Origin: Acanthochlamys bracteata
Taxonomy: Eukaryota; Streptophyta; Magnoliopsida; Pandanales; Velloziaceae
Assembly (NCBI GenBank): GCA_019914995.1
Contig: CM034128.1
Location: 3,102,501 to 3,166,500, forward strand
Reading direction: 5' to 3'
Length of the DNA stretch: 64,000 nt
Shown: piece after piece, positions 36,701-50,002 of the stretch
How positions within the stretch are numbered: position 1 is the stretch's first letter
Layout: the number at the start of each line of letters is the position of its first letter
Position numbers and translations under genes: made by a program
Notes under the pieces: model-generated
The model's input: only the letters and a program-made list of their open reading frames with translations
Database searches by the model: none
Told to the model about the DNA's origin: nothing

Positions 36701-37947
36701 CGATTCGAATTTGATCTGGTTATTAATATGTTGGATTATAATTGATAATTTTGATTCATATAAATTTATAAATTGTATTAAAATTAAATAAATTTATCAA
36801 AATATTAAATAAATTTATTTAAAATCGATTCAATAATTTAAATTGTTATTTCTATTTGGACTACTGTTGTTGTTCGATTGGGAAAGTGAAGGTGAGATGA
36901 AGAGCGGCAGTAACAAGATTGCTGCGCATGAAGAAGCCATGGGAATTGAAGAAGTGATTCCAGCCTTTTGAGAAAAGCTGGGAAGTTTTTCCGCGGCAAG
37001 TGAATGCGTCTGAAGAAAGATAAAAAAGAAAACCATGAATGGTGGGAGTACGGTGGGTGGTGGTGTTGGAGCTGTTATAAAATTAAAGAGCTTTCTTATT
37101 CCTAGTTTGCGTGTTTTGCAATTTCTTCCCACCTCAATCCATGATAAAATGTTTTAACATGGGTAGACCCCTAACATATCTACAAATATCAAATATAGAT
37201 GAAGAATGTTGACAACGATATTATTTCTCAATTACTATCACATATTGAACTTCATCAATTAATTACTCTAGTTCTCAATACTAATTAAAAAAACTCAAGA
37301 ACGGAGATGAAGAGATTTTCTAATTACAAATTTGTATTATAATAAATCACCAAACTTATATATAGGTCTAGTTGGGGTACCATTGCTGTATGTACAATCA
37401 GCTATAATCTTATAAATATATTATAGCTAATTTTAATACTTCAAATATAAATGTTAAAATTTTTGGCTATTATTTTGAAAATTATTACTTCAAATTATGA
37501 AAAAAATAACTTTAAAATATAAAATAAAATTTATTATATAATTATATTTTTAAAATTTTAAAATATTTATACTATAATTATATAATATATATACTATATT
37601 TATAATATTAATATTATTTAATTTAATTTGTTGACTCATCTGGTTAATCGGTGATCAGGCGATCTTCTAATTTTTTCGGGTCAAAAGGAGTCGAGTTTTA
37701 AAACTATACTTTTTCACCATTTCCAGTCAAGGCTAGAGAAGGTGCCAGCTGGCAAAAATGATCGCCATTGTTTGAGAAACGTTTGAACTTTGCTTTTCGA
37801 TGTCACTTGTCTTCTTCTTCGTCTTCGATTACTACTACTTGTAGATCGATCGACTTCAAACGACAAGGAACAACAGAGATTGGTCAAAATCTCATTTATT
37901 CACTTCATCGACCGGTCGATTGATTGTTTGAAATCGAGAGAGAAGAA
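33739..37947. other. long stretch without a supportable gene
   Basis: This 4.2-kb gap holds the peroxidase upstream region, AT-rich repeat DNA (35500-35835, including a relative of the 24371 element) and unassigned sequence. Minus-strand open frames at 34639-34845 and 36830-37132 have no recognisable domain. The second has two hydrophobic runs and low-complexity Asn/Pro, and I do not call it. Confidence 0.45.
35608..35835 (+). repeat. AT-rich repeat, relative of the 24371 element
   Basis: It shares with 24371-24563 the order TTTA(C/T)C, CCAAAAT, AAACTCA(C/T)TTTTAATATAAA, then a long A/T interior with TTATTAAATATTTTTAATTTT. The ends have decayed. Confidence 0.4.
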
Positions 37948-40900
37948 ATGAAGGAACCTTCGAAGGTGAGTGTGGGAGGAGACAAGGGTTTGTTGCGGAA
38001 GCTTCCTGTGTTGAAGTCTACTAAGCTCGGTAGGATAGGTCCGGGATTCGGATTCGGAGCCGGTTGTGGGTTCGGAGCCGGTATTGGACTGCTCGGAGGT
38101 ATCTAAACTCGTCTCTCTCTATCTATCTCTCTCGTAGGCCGAAACAGTTCCGAACGGGCATGGATGAGAATGCCCTTGACTGTTTTCTTAATTTACGAAA
38201 TATGGCACTAGTTCTTAGTGGAGTAGTCTCCATTGATTGTTGAACTGCTAGGGATTGTTTAGTTTCTGTTTGTTTTAAAAGTTTGGTAAGTTAATGAATA
38301 TTGTTAAGTTAATGAATGTTTCTCTTTTTTTGTGTGTGTGTGTGTGTTTGTTGGTCTGATGGAATTTGTCTATGTTACTTTTGTTTAGTTTATTATGATT
38401 GCAGAAGCAAGAAAATTCAGTTTTTACTTTGATGAAGTGTTGAACTTTTGTTTATGTGATAAAAGTGCTGAATGTTGAGATAAATGCGTGGGCTTTGTTT
38501 TTCTTAAGGAGAGGATTTGATTTACTATTACTTAAGTGATGAAAAAAAAAACTATAAAGCCTTTTCGATGCATTATATGCTGATGCATTGCAAGAAAAAA
38601 GGGGTTCTTGTCAAGAAACTTTTATTTTATCTTATTACACAAATGATGTTTTGTGGAGAAAGTGAGTGTCTTTCTACTGCAGAGTGATCGAGGATGCGAC
38701 CCAAGCTGCAAGGTGATTAGGTGAACCTTGCTCTGCCATAGATGTTATAGTCTTATAAATGATGAGATACTTATCTTCATTAAATGCATGTCACTATACT
38801 GAAAATTACATCTACTACACTTAGTCGCTTATGTAGACTTGTAATATACTTGTACAGGTGTACTATGATCTAATTATTCTTTGTTTACTCGCACTCAACA
38901 GGTGTGGGATTTGGACCTGGAATTCCTGGTTTCCAGTTGGGCTTTGGTCTTGGTGCTGGATGTGGGATAGGTTTGGGTTTTGGCTATGGTGCAGGAAAAG
39001 GAATTGCTTATTATGAGAACCGAAAGTACTCGAATTTAGGAAAGCTGCCTTCCCAGTGAGTAAAAATTTGGAATACTTGTTTTTAATGCCATTTGTTAAT
39101 TAGAGCTGTTGGATCTAGTCCATTCTTGTTGTCATTTTCTTTCTCATTAAGATTGCCAACTTTGCATGCTGAAGATGGTTATTTGGGTCCAAAAACAGTA
39201 ATCTATCAAGTTTTAGTAGCTGATAGAGAGGAATATTGTTGCCTTTTGCTGAATTGTTTTATAGTGAATTCATAATGCACTCGTCAAGTATTCTTGCATG
39301 TACTTGTTTTATGCCAGAATCTCTGTTTTTTGCCATAAATAATCCTTTTTAGAATTTTCTTTTTTTCAAAGATCTTATATGGATATGAGAGCAGGCTGAT
39401 GAAGGCAGTTTAGATCAGCTCTTGAATGTTTGCAATGTAGTAGTTTACATCAACTCTGGAGCTATTTTACATATTTGCTTTCTGAGTAGCAGTACAGCAC
39501 AATGAGCTTGAATAGAGGGCGTTATGGAATTAAAATAATTGCTTTGGTTGTCTTTTTGCCTACGTCCGTAAGAGTACGTGCATGAGACTTGTAGAATATA
39601 TCTATCCTTTATACTTGAGACTCCTTGAATTTTACTTGTGCAAATATCTATCTCAAAATGAGGTAATTATTTGTTTGTTGTTAAGGACTTGTTTCAATAC
39701 ATTGAACTCACTTTTTCTCTCCAGATTTTGAGTTCGGTCACTTAACGTGTTTCAATAATCACTCTGAATTTCACTTCCGCTTTCACATCAAACTCCACTT
39801 CTATCAAAATTTAACTTTAGATTTCACTTCACTTGTTTCAAATGTCACTCCGAACTGTACTTCTACCGAACTCCGTTTTCACGAAATTCAATTTCGCGAA
39901 ACTCCGTTATGTGCATTTAAAACACGCTCTAAGTGAAAAAGATCTCTTGGAAGTTGGATCTGGCACCTTCCCCAAAGAAGGTGATAACTTGGTTAAGATG
40001 AACACTTCGGATATAAATTTTAAATAATTAGGTATATCACCAAGAGCCAAGTCCATTATGTGCAAAATTTTATGAATGAACCACAAAGTATTTTATCCCC
40101 TTAAATTTGGGTCCAATATGTTTTTCAGCTTATGCCTCCCAAAATCCTCAAACTTTCGGGGTATTATAGGGGAGTTTGAGAGTGCTTTTGAAAAATATTT
40201 TTTTAGAACAGAAGATATTTTTGTCCTATTTCGAAAAAACGATCTCTACTTTTTTGTCATAAAAAAAATAAAAATAAGCAATAACAAGATCTTACTACGT
40301 AGAATTTTTCTGTACTTTCTAAAATTTTAAATAAATTCTGTAGAAGATTGTAAAAGATTTATTTGAAAACGTGAATTGGAAAGTTGAAAAACTGTTTTTC
40401 TATAACGTGTTGCCAAACGTGCCTCTTGCTAGCATGTAATGATCAACTTAAGGTTATTTGCGTGTTCTGCTAGCATATGGAGATGAATGCTGCTCGAAAT
40501 AAGTGGCTTTTCACATAATATCATTGTTCAGTGCTTACAGTCTTGGTTTTTTCCTTTGCTGAAACCTGCTAGAAGCATGGGCTGTACCATTTTAGAGAGT
40601 GTATGTTTAGACTCGGCTTGTCAGTTATGAATAGCATATCTCCACTTCAGCATCTAATAAGTTACAAGATTAAAAGTATCCTTTAAGCTGTTAACAGTCA
40701 GATGCTATGCATTCATTTTCATTGAATCTCTTTCCAATGTTTCTCTTTATTAGTAAAACATGGTGCTAGTTCTTTTAGCTAACTATTATGCTAATGAGAC
40801 AACCAATAATTGAATTGTATCTTTTATTATTGGGACTTTTTGACTGTGTGACTGTTTTCATTACTGCTATTGACTTGTTCTCTTGAGTTTTTGACTTGCT

Positions 40901-41029
40901 TATATATTTCACTATGCTATTTTCAGTGATGCAATTGATGAATTGGTTGATGAGATTGTGAGCAGCACTAAAAAGCTGATGAAACAAGCCTCAAAAGAGA
41001 TTGAAAAATGGAGGGGGAATGATGTTTAA
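37948..41029 (+). CDS. small glycine-rich protein of unknown function
   Basis: Three exons: 37948-38098, 38902-39055 and 40927-41029, giving 135 residues. The start is the only ATG in frame before the conserved part; the frame upstream begins at TTG. Residues 1-27 are basic (LLRKLPVLKSTKLG). Residues 28-84 are a run in which about every second residue is Gly (GFGFGAGCGFGAGIGLLGG, then GFGPGIPGFQLGFGLGAGCG), broken by one proline turn. This resembles two glycine-zipper membrane segments or a hairpin. The last 33 residues form an amphipathic helix-like tail with DELVDEIVSSTKKLMKQASK. I recall similar plant proteins annotated only as glycine-rich proteins, one of them next to LHCB5 in Arabidopsis. 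A membrane or envelope location is only an inference, and no function can be given. Confidence 0.82.
38331..38347. repeat. TG microsatellite in intron 1
   Basis: About nine TG units inside the first intron of the glycine-rich protein gene, after a T-run. Confidence 0.8.
39684..39929. mobile_element. possible Tourist-like MITE in intron 2
   Basis: The right end read backwards is GAGCGTGTTTTAAATGC, close to the ends of the MITE at 15550. The left end (AGGACTTGTTTCAATAC) matches less well. TTA precedes the element (39681-39683) and TAA follows it (39930-39932). It lies in the second intron of the glycine-rich protein gene. The interior has repeated GTTTCAA..TCACTC blocks. Confidence 0.45.
40172..40423. 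repeat. AT-rich repeat, family B, in intron 2
   Basis: It begins GAGTTTGAGAGTGCTTTTGA and ends GTGTTGCCAAACGTGCC. It shares with 44573-44816 the blocks GATATTTTT(G/A)TCCTATTT, AATAAATTCTGTAGAA and GAATTGGA(A/T)AGTTGAAAA. The ends form imperfect inverted repeats around GTTTG, so it is probably a MITE. Confidence 0.6.
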
Positions 41030-41829
41030 GGTGTTAATTGTCTCCAGATAACGGATATTACCGTCCTTTTGGTGGATGTCTCAACCAACTTCATGACTAT
41101 CATAAGTACGTCATTCTGTAGTGCATTCAAATCTTTTACCCATCTCAAGCTTGCATTTCTTTTGGGTCAGTGTCCTCACTTGGCCAGAGATGGCAAATAT
41201 GTCCAGGAGAAGCTGTTAACTTTGCATAAACTATTTGTTGTCTGGTGATCATATTTGTAGTCAGTGATTATTCTACCTGCTTTTCTAGTGTTTTTCTCTG
41301 CCCATCTACTTACAGAGATTCTTGATGTTTTATTCACTGGCTACAGAAATTTGCCCAACATTCCTAATCATCTGACTATATATGATCTGATTTCATTTCA
41401 AAAGTGTAGTAAAAATTATCCGAACTTAAATTATGTTGTTTGTTTTTAATGTCCATTAACCAGATGTACAAGAAATACCTTAGCGAAGCCATTCACTATT
41501 TACTCTTATCTTCTCTTCAGTTGACTATGAAAACTTTGAAGAGGCAGATGACTTCAAAAGATAAGGAAAAGCTTACAGTCTTCTAATGAAAATTCCCATT
41601 TCTGTGCGGAATGTTTACTGTACTGTTTGGTTAAGTTTTTCAATTTCTTTTTATCTTAATTTTTAATTTTGTATTTTTAAATAATTTTTTTTAAAAGCAA
41701 CTTTCGAATTGGAAAAAGTTTTAGTACAACTAAATACTTATCTCTAAAACATTCAAACTTTATGACTCTGTCCCTAAACCAAGTTCCAGATAACACAAAT
41801 GTTAAAACTTCTGTACGAGAACAGATTAT

Positions 41830-42174
41830 AGAAACCTTAGCAGCAACAGCAGCTCTTGTTATCTATCTCTTTTCTTTTATCCGACTCCAACCTATATCTA
41901 TCGAAGAAAGATAACTTGAGGCAACCCAAGCACCCAACTAAGCACCATAATCTGCCACGTCATCATCAACGACCAACCAAATCCTGATATCAGATTACAT
42001 CCTGCATCTCAGCAGCCAATCAAATCCCAAGAACTGAAATCCATTGTGGCGCCATTACATCCACCAACGACACCATTTAACTCTCTCTTCCCCTCCGCTT
42101 TCTATCACTCACTCCTTCGCCTTCACTAGCAAACCTTCTCCGAGTTCCAACTACCTGTGGCAGGAACACGAGCC
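41830..42174 (+). promoter_or_regulatory. promoter and leader of LHCB5
   Basis: Light-gene type motifs lie upstream of the CP26 gene: an I-box core GATAA at 41910-41914, an ACGT element CACGTCA at 41956-41962 and a CCAAT box at 42016-42020. No clear TATA box is visible. The combination of I-box and ACGT element is common in light-regulated photosynthesis genes. The assignment is by motif and position only. Confidence 0.4.
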
Positions 42175-43520
<1,346 letters not shown>

Positions 43521-44572
43521 TATTCTTAAGTTTCAATTCTTAAAAAAATATTCGAGCACAAATTTACTTGGTAAATTTCAAGAGATGGAGGCTGCTGTAG
43601 AATGTTGTTCTCGTTGTACTCCATAGGAAGATCTGGTTTTGTGAAGAGCAATCCAAGGAACTTACAGATGCAAAATTTAAATTTATTTTGATACTTCAGA
43701 AACTTGTCCTCACTTTCATCTCCTTTCGCTCCTTTATAGAAGAGATCACGTGCCTGAAAAATGGTGTGCGATAAAAGGTTTCTTTTGAAGGTAATATCTG
43801 CTGAAAATAAACAAATATGAAAATTTGTAATTGTTACATTATATTTGAATCTCCTGAAAGATAACCTCAATGACTGTCGACGTACGTCTTAAGGTTTTTA
43901 AACAGGAGTTCCTTTTTTTAAGACGTAATAACAAATTATCCTGGGAATCAAGTGACAAATGCAGACATTCAAAGAGGATGCAAGGGTGGTAAGCTACTAC
44001 CGCGGGGTGCATCTCCTGAAACCTATGGCAAGAGCTAGGTTGATCAATGAAGTACCTGTAAATAAATGGCACAGTGACAGATTTTGGTCCGAATCAGGGA
44101 AAGTACTTGATGTAGGAACACTTATAACTGCTTGGGATTGTCCTTCATACATTCCAACGCAAAGATTGGTAAGATAACTTTGAGGTTCAACAATTTAAGT
44201 TGCCTCTTCAGAGCATCTTCTGCAAACCTACATTAATTCCAGATGTTGAAATTAGTAGATATCCCTCTCTCGAAATCCATAACAAGAAACATGATAGAAC
44301 AAAGAGGATAATTACATGAGAAATATAACTGAGCTGATTAAATTCATTTTCTGTTGTTGCATGCCTTTTCTTCACATAATTCAATTAAATGCAATATAAC
44401 AGATATCCCAGGGTTAAGATACCATCATATTAATTTGACAAAACTCAACAAAATAACTCAAATTACCTGGTTATGGTTTGTAATAGAAATTCCAATCAGG
44501 AATGCCTGATTATATTATTCTGAACTAAATGCCTTGCAATATCATATGAAAGCATAGAAGTGTCACATGATT

Positions 44573-44816
44573 AGGAGTGCTTTTGAAAATTTTTTTTTTC
44601 AAAATGCTAGATATTTTTATCCTATTTAAAAACTAAGTTCTAATTTTTTAACTTAAAAGAATAATAATAATAAATAATAATAAAATTTTGCTACGTATAA
44701 TTTTTTTAGACTTTCTAAATTTCTAAATAAATTCTGTAGAAAATTATAAAAAATTTATTAAAAAATATGAATTGGATAGTTGAAAATCTGTTTTTCTAAA
44801 ATGTGTTGCCAAACAC
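44573..44816. repeat. AT-rich repeat, family B
   Basis: A direct relative of 40172-40423, with matching ends (GAGTGCTTTTGAAAA at the left and GTTGCCAAACACGCC at the right) and the same interior blocks. Confidence 0.6.
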
Positions 44817-44867
44817 GCCTGCTTTTTAAGCGGTATGTATTTGTACATGCACTGTAAGCACTGTTTG

Positions 44868-45075
44868 GTAGTGTTTATCAACTATTTTTTATTCTAATTT
44901 TTTATTTTATATTTTTTAATAAATTTTATATAAAATTCTACAAAATTTTATTTAAAAATTTAAAAAAATTCTATATTTATTTATATTTTTAAATAAAACA
45001 AATGAATTTATTTTTTGAAAAAATAAAAATATTTTTTATTTTAAAAAAATTTAATTTTATAAGTACTTCCAAAAC
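44868..45075 (+). repeat. AT-rich repeat, family A
   Basis: It opens near CTGTTTGGTAG, continues with TATTTTATATTTTTTAATAA, and ends near ATTTTATAAGTACTTCCAAAA. The order of blocks matches the copies at 4875 and 17763. Confidence 0.5.
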
Positions 45076-45666
45076 TCAGACCGCTTTAATATCGGCCGGT
45101 GACTGATATATATATATATGTTCTCTTGTACCGGAAGCACCCAAAATTTAAAACTGCCATAAAAGGCCTTCACAGAACTCTAAAGCAGATTATATTCAAA
45201 CTAAAGTCAAGCAAAATTTTTAATCTTCGACCTATGGCTAATAAAAGAAGTTCATGTATAGAGGGAAGTGCATGTGATCAGTAGTGCAAGCAAGGCGTAC
45301 TACGAATGGAACCGTTAATTAATCATACTTCTTCAACCATGGTGGTTTCTGTAAGCTTGGTTTTAACGCTCCTCAATCATTTGCATTCTTTCTTCGATAT
45401 CTTCAAGAGTGAACGATCACGTTCACGCGCAGTATATGTTTAATTTCTTTAACGCACCGGACACAAAAAAGCATTATACAAATAAAATCATTTTCAGGTT
45501 CAACTTCAAATTTAGATAAATACAGAGATCACTTCTAAGTATAACTAAATATAAAAATGAAATCTCAAACCTACTTTTTATGGAATTTATATTTCAGAAA
45601 CGCACTTCACTGTAACTAGAATATGCAATAGTAGGAAATGGATTGGTCTGTTTGCTCTCACGAACG

Positions 45667-45885
45667 TTTGAGAGTACTTTTCAAAAATATTTTATTTTAT
45701 TTCGATAGATAAACTTTATTATTTTAATATAAAATAATAATAATAAATAATAATAAAATTTTATTATATAAATTTTTTTTATAATTTTAAAATGAATCTT
45801 ATAAAAAATTATAGAAAATTTTTCAAGAAGCATGAATTAAAAAAACTCAAAAATATTTTTTCGGAACGCAACCAAACGGCTCTTC
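45667..45885. repeat. AT-rich repeat, family B-like
   Basis: It starts CGTTTGAGAGTACTTTTCAAA and ends GGAACGCAACCAAACGGC. The interior has AATAATAATAAATAATAATA like the 44573 copy. The termini are imperfect inverted repeats. Confidence 0.5.
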
Positions 45886-46834
45886 AAGTCGTCTTGCATA
45901 TATGCATGATGTATCATATAGAATGAGTGAGGTTCAATCAAGCGCGTATATAGAAATTCCACTTAAAACTTGATTTCGTGGAAGTCTGTCTGCTGCTAGC
46001 TAGCACATGATTCAGCAAAATTAAATGGCGATTGCGCCTCAGATTACGGCAGCCGCTATCTCTGATCATTATAGCTATAGCTAGTTCGCCTGATGGTGAT
46101 CATCCTTGTTTGTTACCTTTTCTGCGTTCTGCAAGAACGCTCATAATCAATTTTATCTTTTTCATTAATTTTTCTGCTGAAAATTCATGCAACAGTGATC
46201 AGATGTAAAACTTGATCATGCATATGCATATACTTGTGAATTTAGTCTGACTTTGAATACTGGTATTAAATTGATATATGTATTTCTTCCATGATTCCAT
46301 CACTATAGGTGCATACTCAAACACATAACAAAACAGAAAATTCTTTTGAAGTTGGTCATTAAGTTGCACGGAGGTTAGGTAAATTGATGGACACCACTTT
46401 TCTAACTTAGAGGATTTTGTTCACAGAGAGTACTTAGCTTCTCCTGTAAACTTGTGAAGTAACATCGCTAGATTTTTATGCTTGCGTCAATTAATGATGC
46501 CTTATGTTTTACTCGAGATACTACAATCGATAATAATCGTAAGCAATCAAATTAAAAAGCTGCAGTAAAATATCACCGTACGAGATTAACAAATTAAACA
46601 CAAGCAGAGATGCAAAAACAGGCGGACCGACCCGGGCATGGAATTTTAGACCCGATCCGACAGCCCGTTATATATATATATTTATTTTTTAAATAATATT
46701 TAAAAATATTATTAAATATAAAAAAATTGAAAATAACCTTAAAAATTATTACTAAATATAAAAAGCTTAAAAAATAACTTTAAAAATTATTATTAAATAT
46801 AAAAAAATTATTACAATTTGTAATATGTATATAA

Positions 46835-49008
46835 TTATACATTTGAATTTGTACTTGGAATATTTTTATTTAAAAATAATTCAGAAAATTGTTCAGTCAG
46901 GTCTTCATTGTGAGTTGTATGCTGCATTCGTTTGACTGCAAGTTCCCAATCTTTCAAATAAGTTAACACTTCAACCATCTCACTAATAAGTTGTGTTCTG
47001 CGTTCTTCAATTATCCTTCCCGCTGTACTAAATGCCGATTCTGAAGACATCGTTGAAACAGGAATAGTCAAAATATCACGTGCTAGTTAAAAGAGTACTG
47101 GATATCTTGTTGAATGTGTTTTCCACCAATTCAAAACATTAAAATTTTTTGGGTTTTCATCGTCTTCTACAATGACAGTATCACCTTCAAAATATTTGTT
47201 CAAGTCCGAAGAAGATTGCATGCTACTTGAAGTAGAAGATGGTGTTGAACTTGAGCCAGGCTTGATGGAGATCAAAGACCAATTGATCATTTTCTTCTTC
47301 TTATTTTGATGAGTTTGTGCCGGTGCCGCTTGTTGTTGTTGATTTCGCAAATTACCAAACCTAACTTCATAAAGATCATAAACTTCATACAACTTGTTAC
47401 GAGCGTTAGTAATTTGCAATTGAATATCGGAAATATCTAAATACATACCAATATATGTAAGAGTATTAGTAAAATATACAAATTTAAATCTAGGATCTAA
47501 CATAAATGCAAAACAATATAAAAGAGGAATATCAGACCAATATTTTTTTAATTTTTTAGTCATTATTGTAACTATAGGTCCAAGTAATTCATCTGTTATA
47601 TGCGAATGTAGCATAGTAGCTATATTAAGAATTGAATGTAAAACTAATGGAGAAGTATGATAGTAAACACCAGATAATAAAACAGTAGCATCATAAAAAG
47701 TTTCTAAAAATTCTACAAGTTTTTCAGCAATAATCCAATGAGTTTCAGTAAATATATTGTTACCCATTCTTGTATTATAAAAAATCATAAGCACATTTTT
47801 ATAATCTAAAGTACTTTTCAACATTAGATAAGTAGAATTCCATCTTACTGGCATATCAAGGCTGAACTTTTGGGGCTTTAGATGTTCTGCTATGCAATAT
47901 CTTTTAAATTCAGCTAAACGTTGATTTGAACTAGTAATCCAAGAAATAGCAACGCGAATATCATTAATCTGATCACTTACCAGCTGCATACCTGATTGTA
48001 CGATTAAGTTGATAATATGGCAAGCACAACGTTGATGTAGTAAAATTCCTCCCATATATGAGCTTAGCTCCATCTCAAGAAATCGAATTGCTTTGGTATT
48101 TGCTGAAACATTATCTAGGGTGATGGAGACAATGCGGTTGCTTATGCCCCATTCTTTAACTACACTTATAATGCGCTCAGAAATATTTTTAGCATCATGT
48201 GTGGAATCAATAAGTCTAAAACCAATAATTATTTTTTGCATAATCCATTGTGAATCTAAATAATGAGCAACAACACTTAAATAATCTTGTTTAGCTCTAC
48301 CACTCAAAATATCAGATGTTAACGCAATAGAAAAATTTAAAGAAGTTAATTCAGATTTTAATATAGTGCGTATTTTATTGTAATAAATAATAATATCACT
48401 TCTAATAGTTGTTCTACTAACTTTTTGAAATTGTGGACAATATGCTCTTTTAATACGTTCTTCATAAAAAAATGACTCACCAAAATTAATAGGTAAATCC
48501 ATAGCACAAATCATACGGGCAAGAGATTCCCTAGCTACATTAGAATCATAAGACCAAGTACTTACCGAACCATCCGTGTTGAATTGAAGTTGAGTTTGTG
48601 AAGGTTCCCTTCCGAGTTGTTTTTTAGAAGCACATTTTTTACCATGTGCTAGTAAATATCGGGTACCTGCACTAGGATTAGCAGTTAAAAGTTTATTGTA
48701 AAACTTACATTTCGCCATTTTTGATTGAGTACCATCACTTAAAGATCGTGTATATTCGGCAAAGAAATAGTTCCAAGCTTCGTTGGGGATTTGAACGTTT
48801 TGTTGTTGTCGATGTCGATCCCGGTTTAACTACTTCCAACACTTGGAATTGGAGGAATTTCGTTACATCCTTGATGAAAACTTCTTCTTGGAAGAATTTC
48901 ATCTCCTTTCTCCATACGAGCAACATCTATTTCCTCCAAATTTTGATCGTCCATGCCATAGTCATCCAAATTAATGGCATGAAAATTTGGATCCATTTGA
49001 AATAACAA
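46835..49008 (-). pseudogene. hAT transposase pseudogene
   Basis: The main open part runs from 48718 to a TAA at 47087-47089. The same frame then continues to 46835 through the dimerisation domain (LARDILTIPVST, SESAFSTAGRIIEERRTQL). The stop falls between YPVLF and LARDIL, one base from a sense codon. The N-terminal part, from MDPNFHAINLDD at 49008, is separated by two frameshifts (between about 48840 and 48730). The BED-type zinc finger reads CKFYNKL where a second Cys is usual. The RNase H-like core includes VSITLDNVSAN, HQRCACHIINL, DMPVRWNSTYLML and FMLDPRFKF. With one stop, two frameshifts and a lost zinc ligand, it should be inactive, though the core is well preserved. Confidence 0.88.
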
Positions 49009-49295
49009 CTAAAATTTTGATAATTAAAGAAATATGAATTTAGAAAATAAAGCAAGAAATAATTTCTTTTATATTTTGTGTAAGATTGAGTAGAATGAAA
49101 ATAAGATTTGAGAGAAATGTGTGAAAAATAAATGAAAATATGATATATTTATAGGTGAAAAGTTGAATTTAAAAAAAAAAAAATAATACGTTCTTTGGCA
49201 TAACGGTAGTATTACTGGTTAGACGGCGTCGTAGAATACTACCGCTTATCGCCTTGTACAACACAATCGCCGACGTCGGCATGATGATGAAAATT

Positions 49296-49334
49296 TTTTG
49301 ACCTGGTCAACGGTCAACGTTGACCAGGTCAAAA
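49296..49334. repeat. perfect 17-bp hairpin inside the hAT element
   Basis: The arms 49296-49312 and 49318-49334 are exact reverse complements (TTTTGACCTGGTCAACG on the left) around a 5-base loop. A further GTTGACCGGTCAAC palindrome follows near 49340-49353. Clusters of short repeats near the ends serve as transposase binding sites in hAT elements; that role here is inferred. Confidence 0.7.
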
Positions 49335-50002
49335 TCAATGTTGACCGGTCAACGGAACAGTGCCGGGCGAACGGACCAGCAAAGTCGGCCCGTCCTGCCC
49401 GACGCACCGGGCCGGGCCGGTCATTTTACTATTCACCGAGTCAGACGGGCCTAATATCGGACTGAATTGCCGGGCCGCGGGTCGCCCGTTTGGCCCGGCC
49501 CATATTTGCATCTATAAACGCAAGTAGTGCTACGGTTTTTTCAATCTTCTCGAAGTTTACTCTAGGTTCTAGCTAGGTACTAGTTCGTCATATGTATTCA
49601 CTCTTCAATATCAAAGTTAACTATACTCAGTAATATTACTTGAGATTTGAAATAGATGATAGATCCCGATAAGCGATAACATCAGCTGCTATTATATTAA
49701 TTTGATAAACTTGCTTCGGGAACAATTAAACTAAATCCTTAATTACAATTCCACATATTCAATTCCTCGGGATCATTTATTTCTTATATTGATGAAATTT
49801 TCAAAATGAAAATAACTCTTAGGCTCATGCTCATTGCTTCGATTTTACGGAATCAACCTTTAATCCCTTCCTCCGGCGTCAACTTTTTGAAACTTATATA
49901 TGTTCATAACATGTACACACTCAAATCTTATAGCATCTTCCACACGTAAGAAATTTTCCTTGAGACATCTACATAGCTAGGTAAGGTGTTATTAGTCGAT
50001 TG

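Larger units (their letters stand above)
43521..46604. other. intergenic DNA with family A and B repeats
   Basis: Three AT-rich repeats are listed separately. The part at 43530-44180 has minus-strand open frames with an acceptor-like site before ARDLFYKGAKGDE (about 43750) and another before YFIDQPSSCHRF (about 44055). I could not match either to a known family. The rest has no supportable feature. Confidence 0.4.
46605..49516 (-). mobile_element. hAT (Ac-type) DNA transposon, decayed
   Basis: The element is 2,912 bp. The left end is CAGAGATGCAAAAACAGGC, and the right end read backwards is TATAGATGCAAATATGGGC. They share AGATGCAAA and resemble the Ac terminus. The flanks AACACAAG (46597-46604) and AACGCAAG (49517-49524) form an 8-bp target-site duplication with one mismatch, as expected for hAT elements. 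It carries one transposase gene on the minus strand, listed separately. A GC-rich subterminal region with a hairpin lies at the right end. It inserted between LHCB5 and the NAC gene. Confidence 0.88.

Noticed and set aside
36830..37132. 100-residue minus-strand open frame with hydrophobic runs
   Set aside because: No recognisable domain, low-complexity Asn/Pro, and AT-rich surroundings. No evidence it is expressed.
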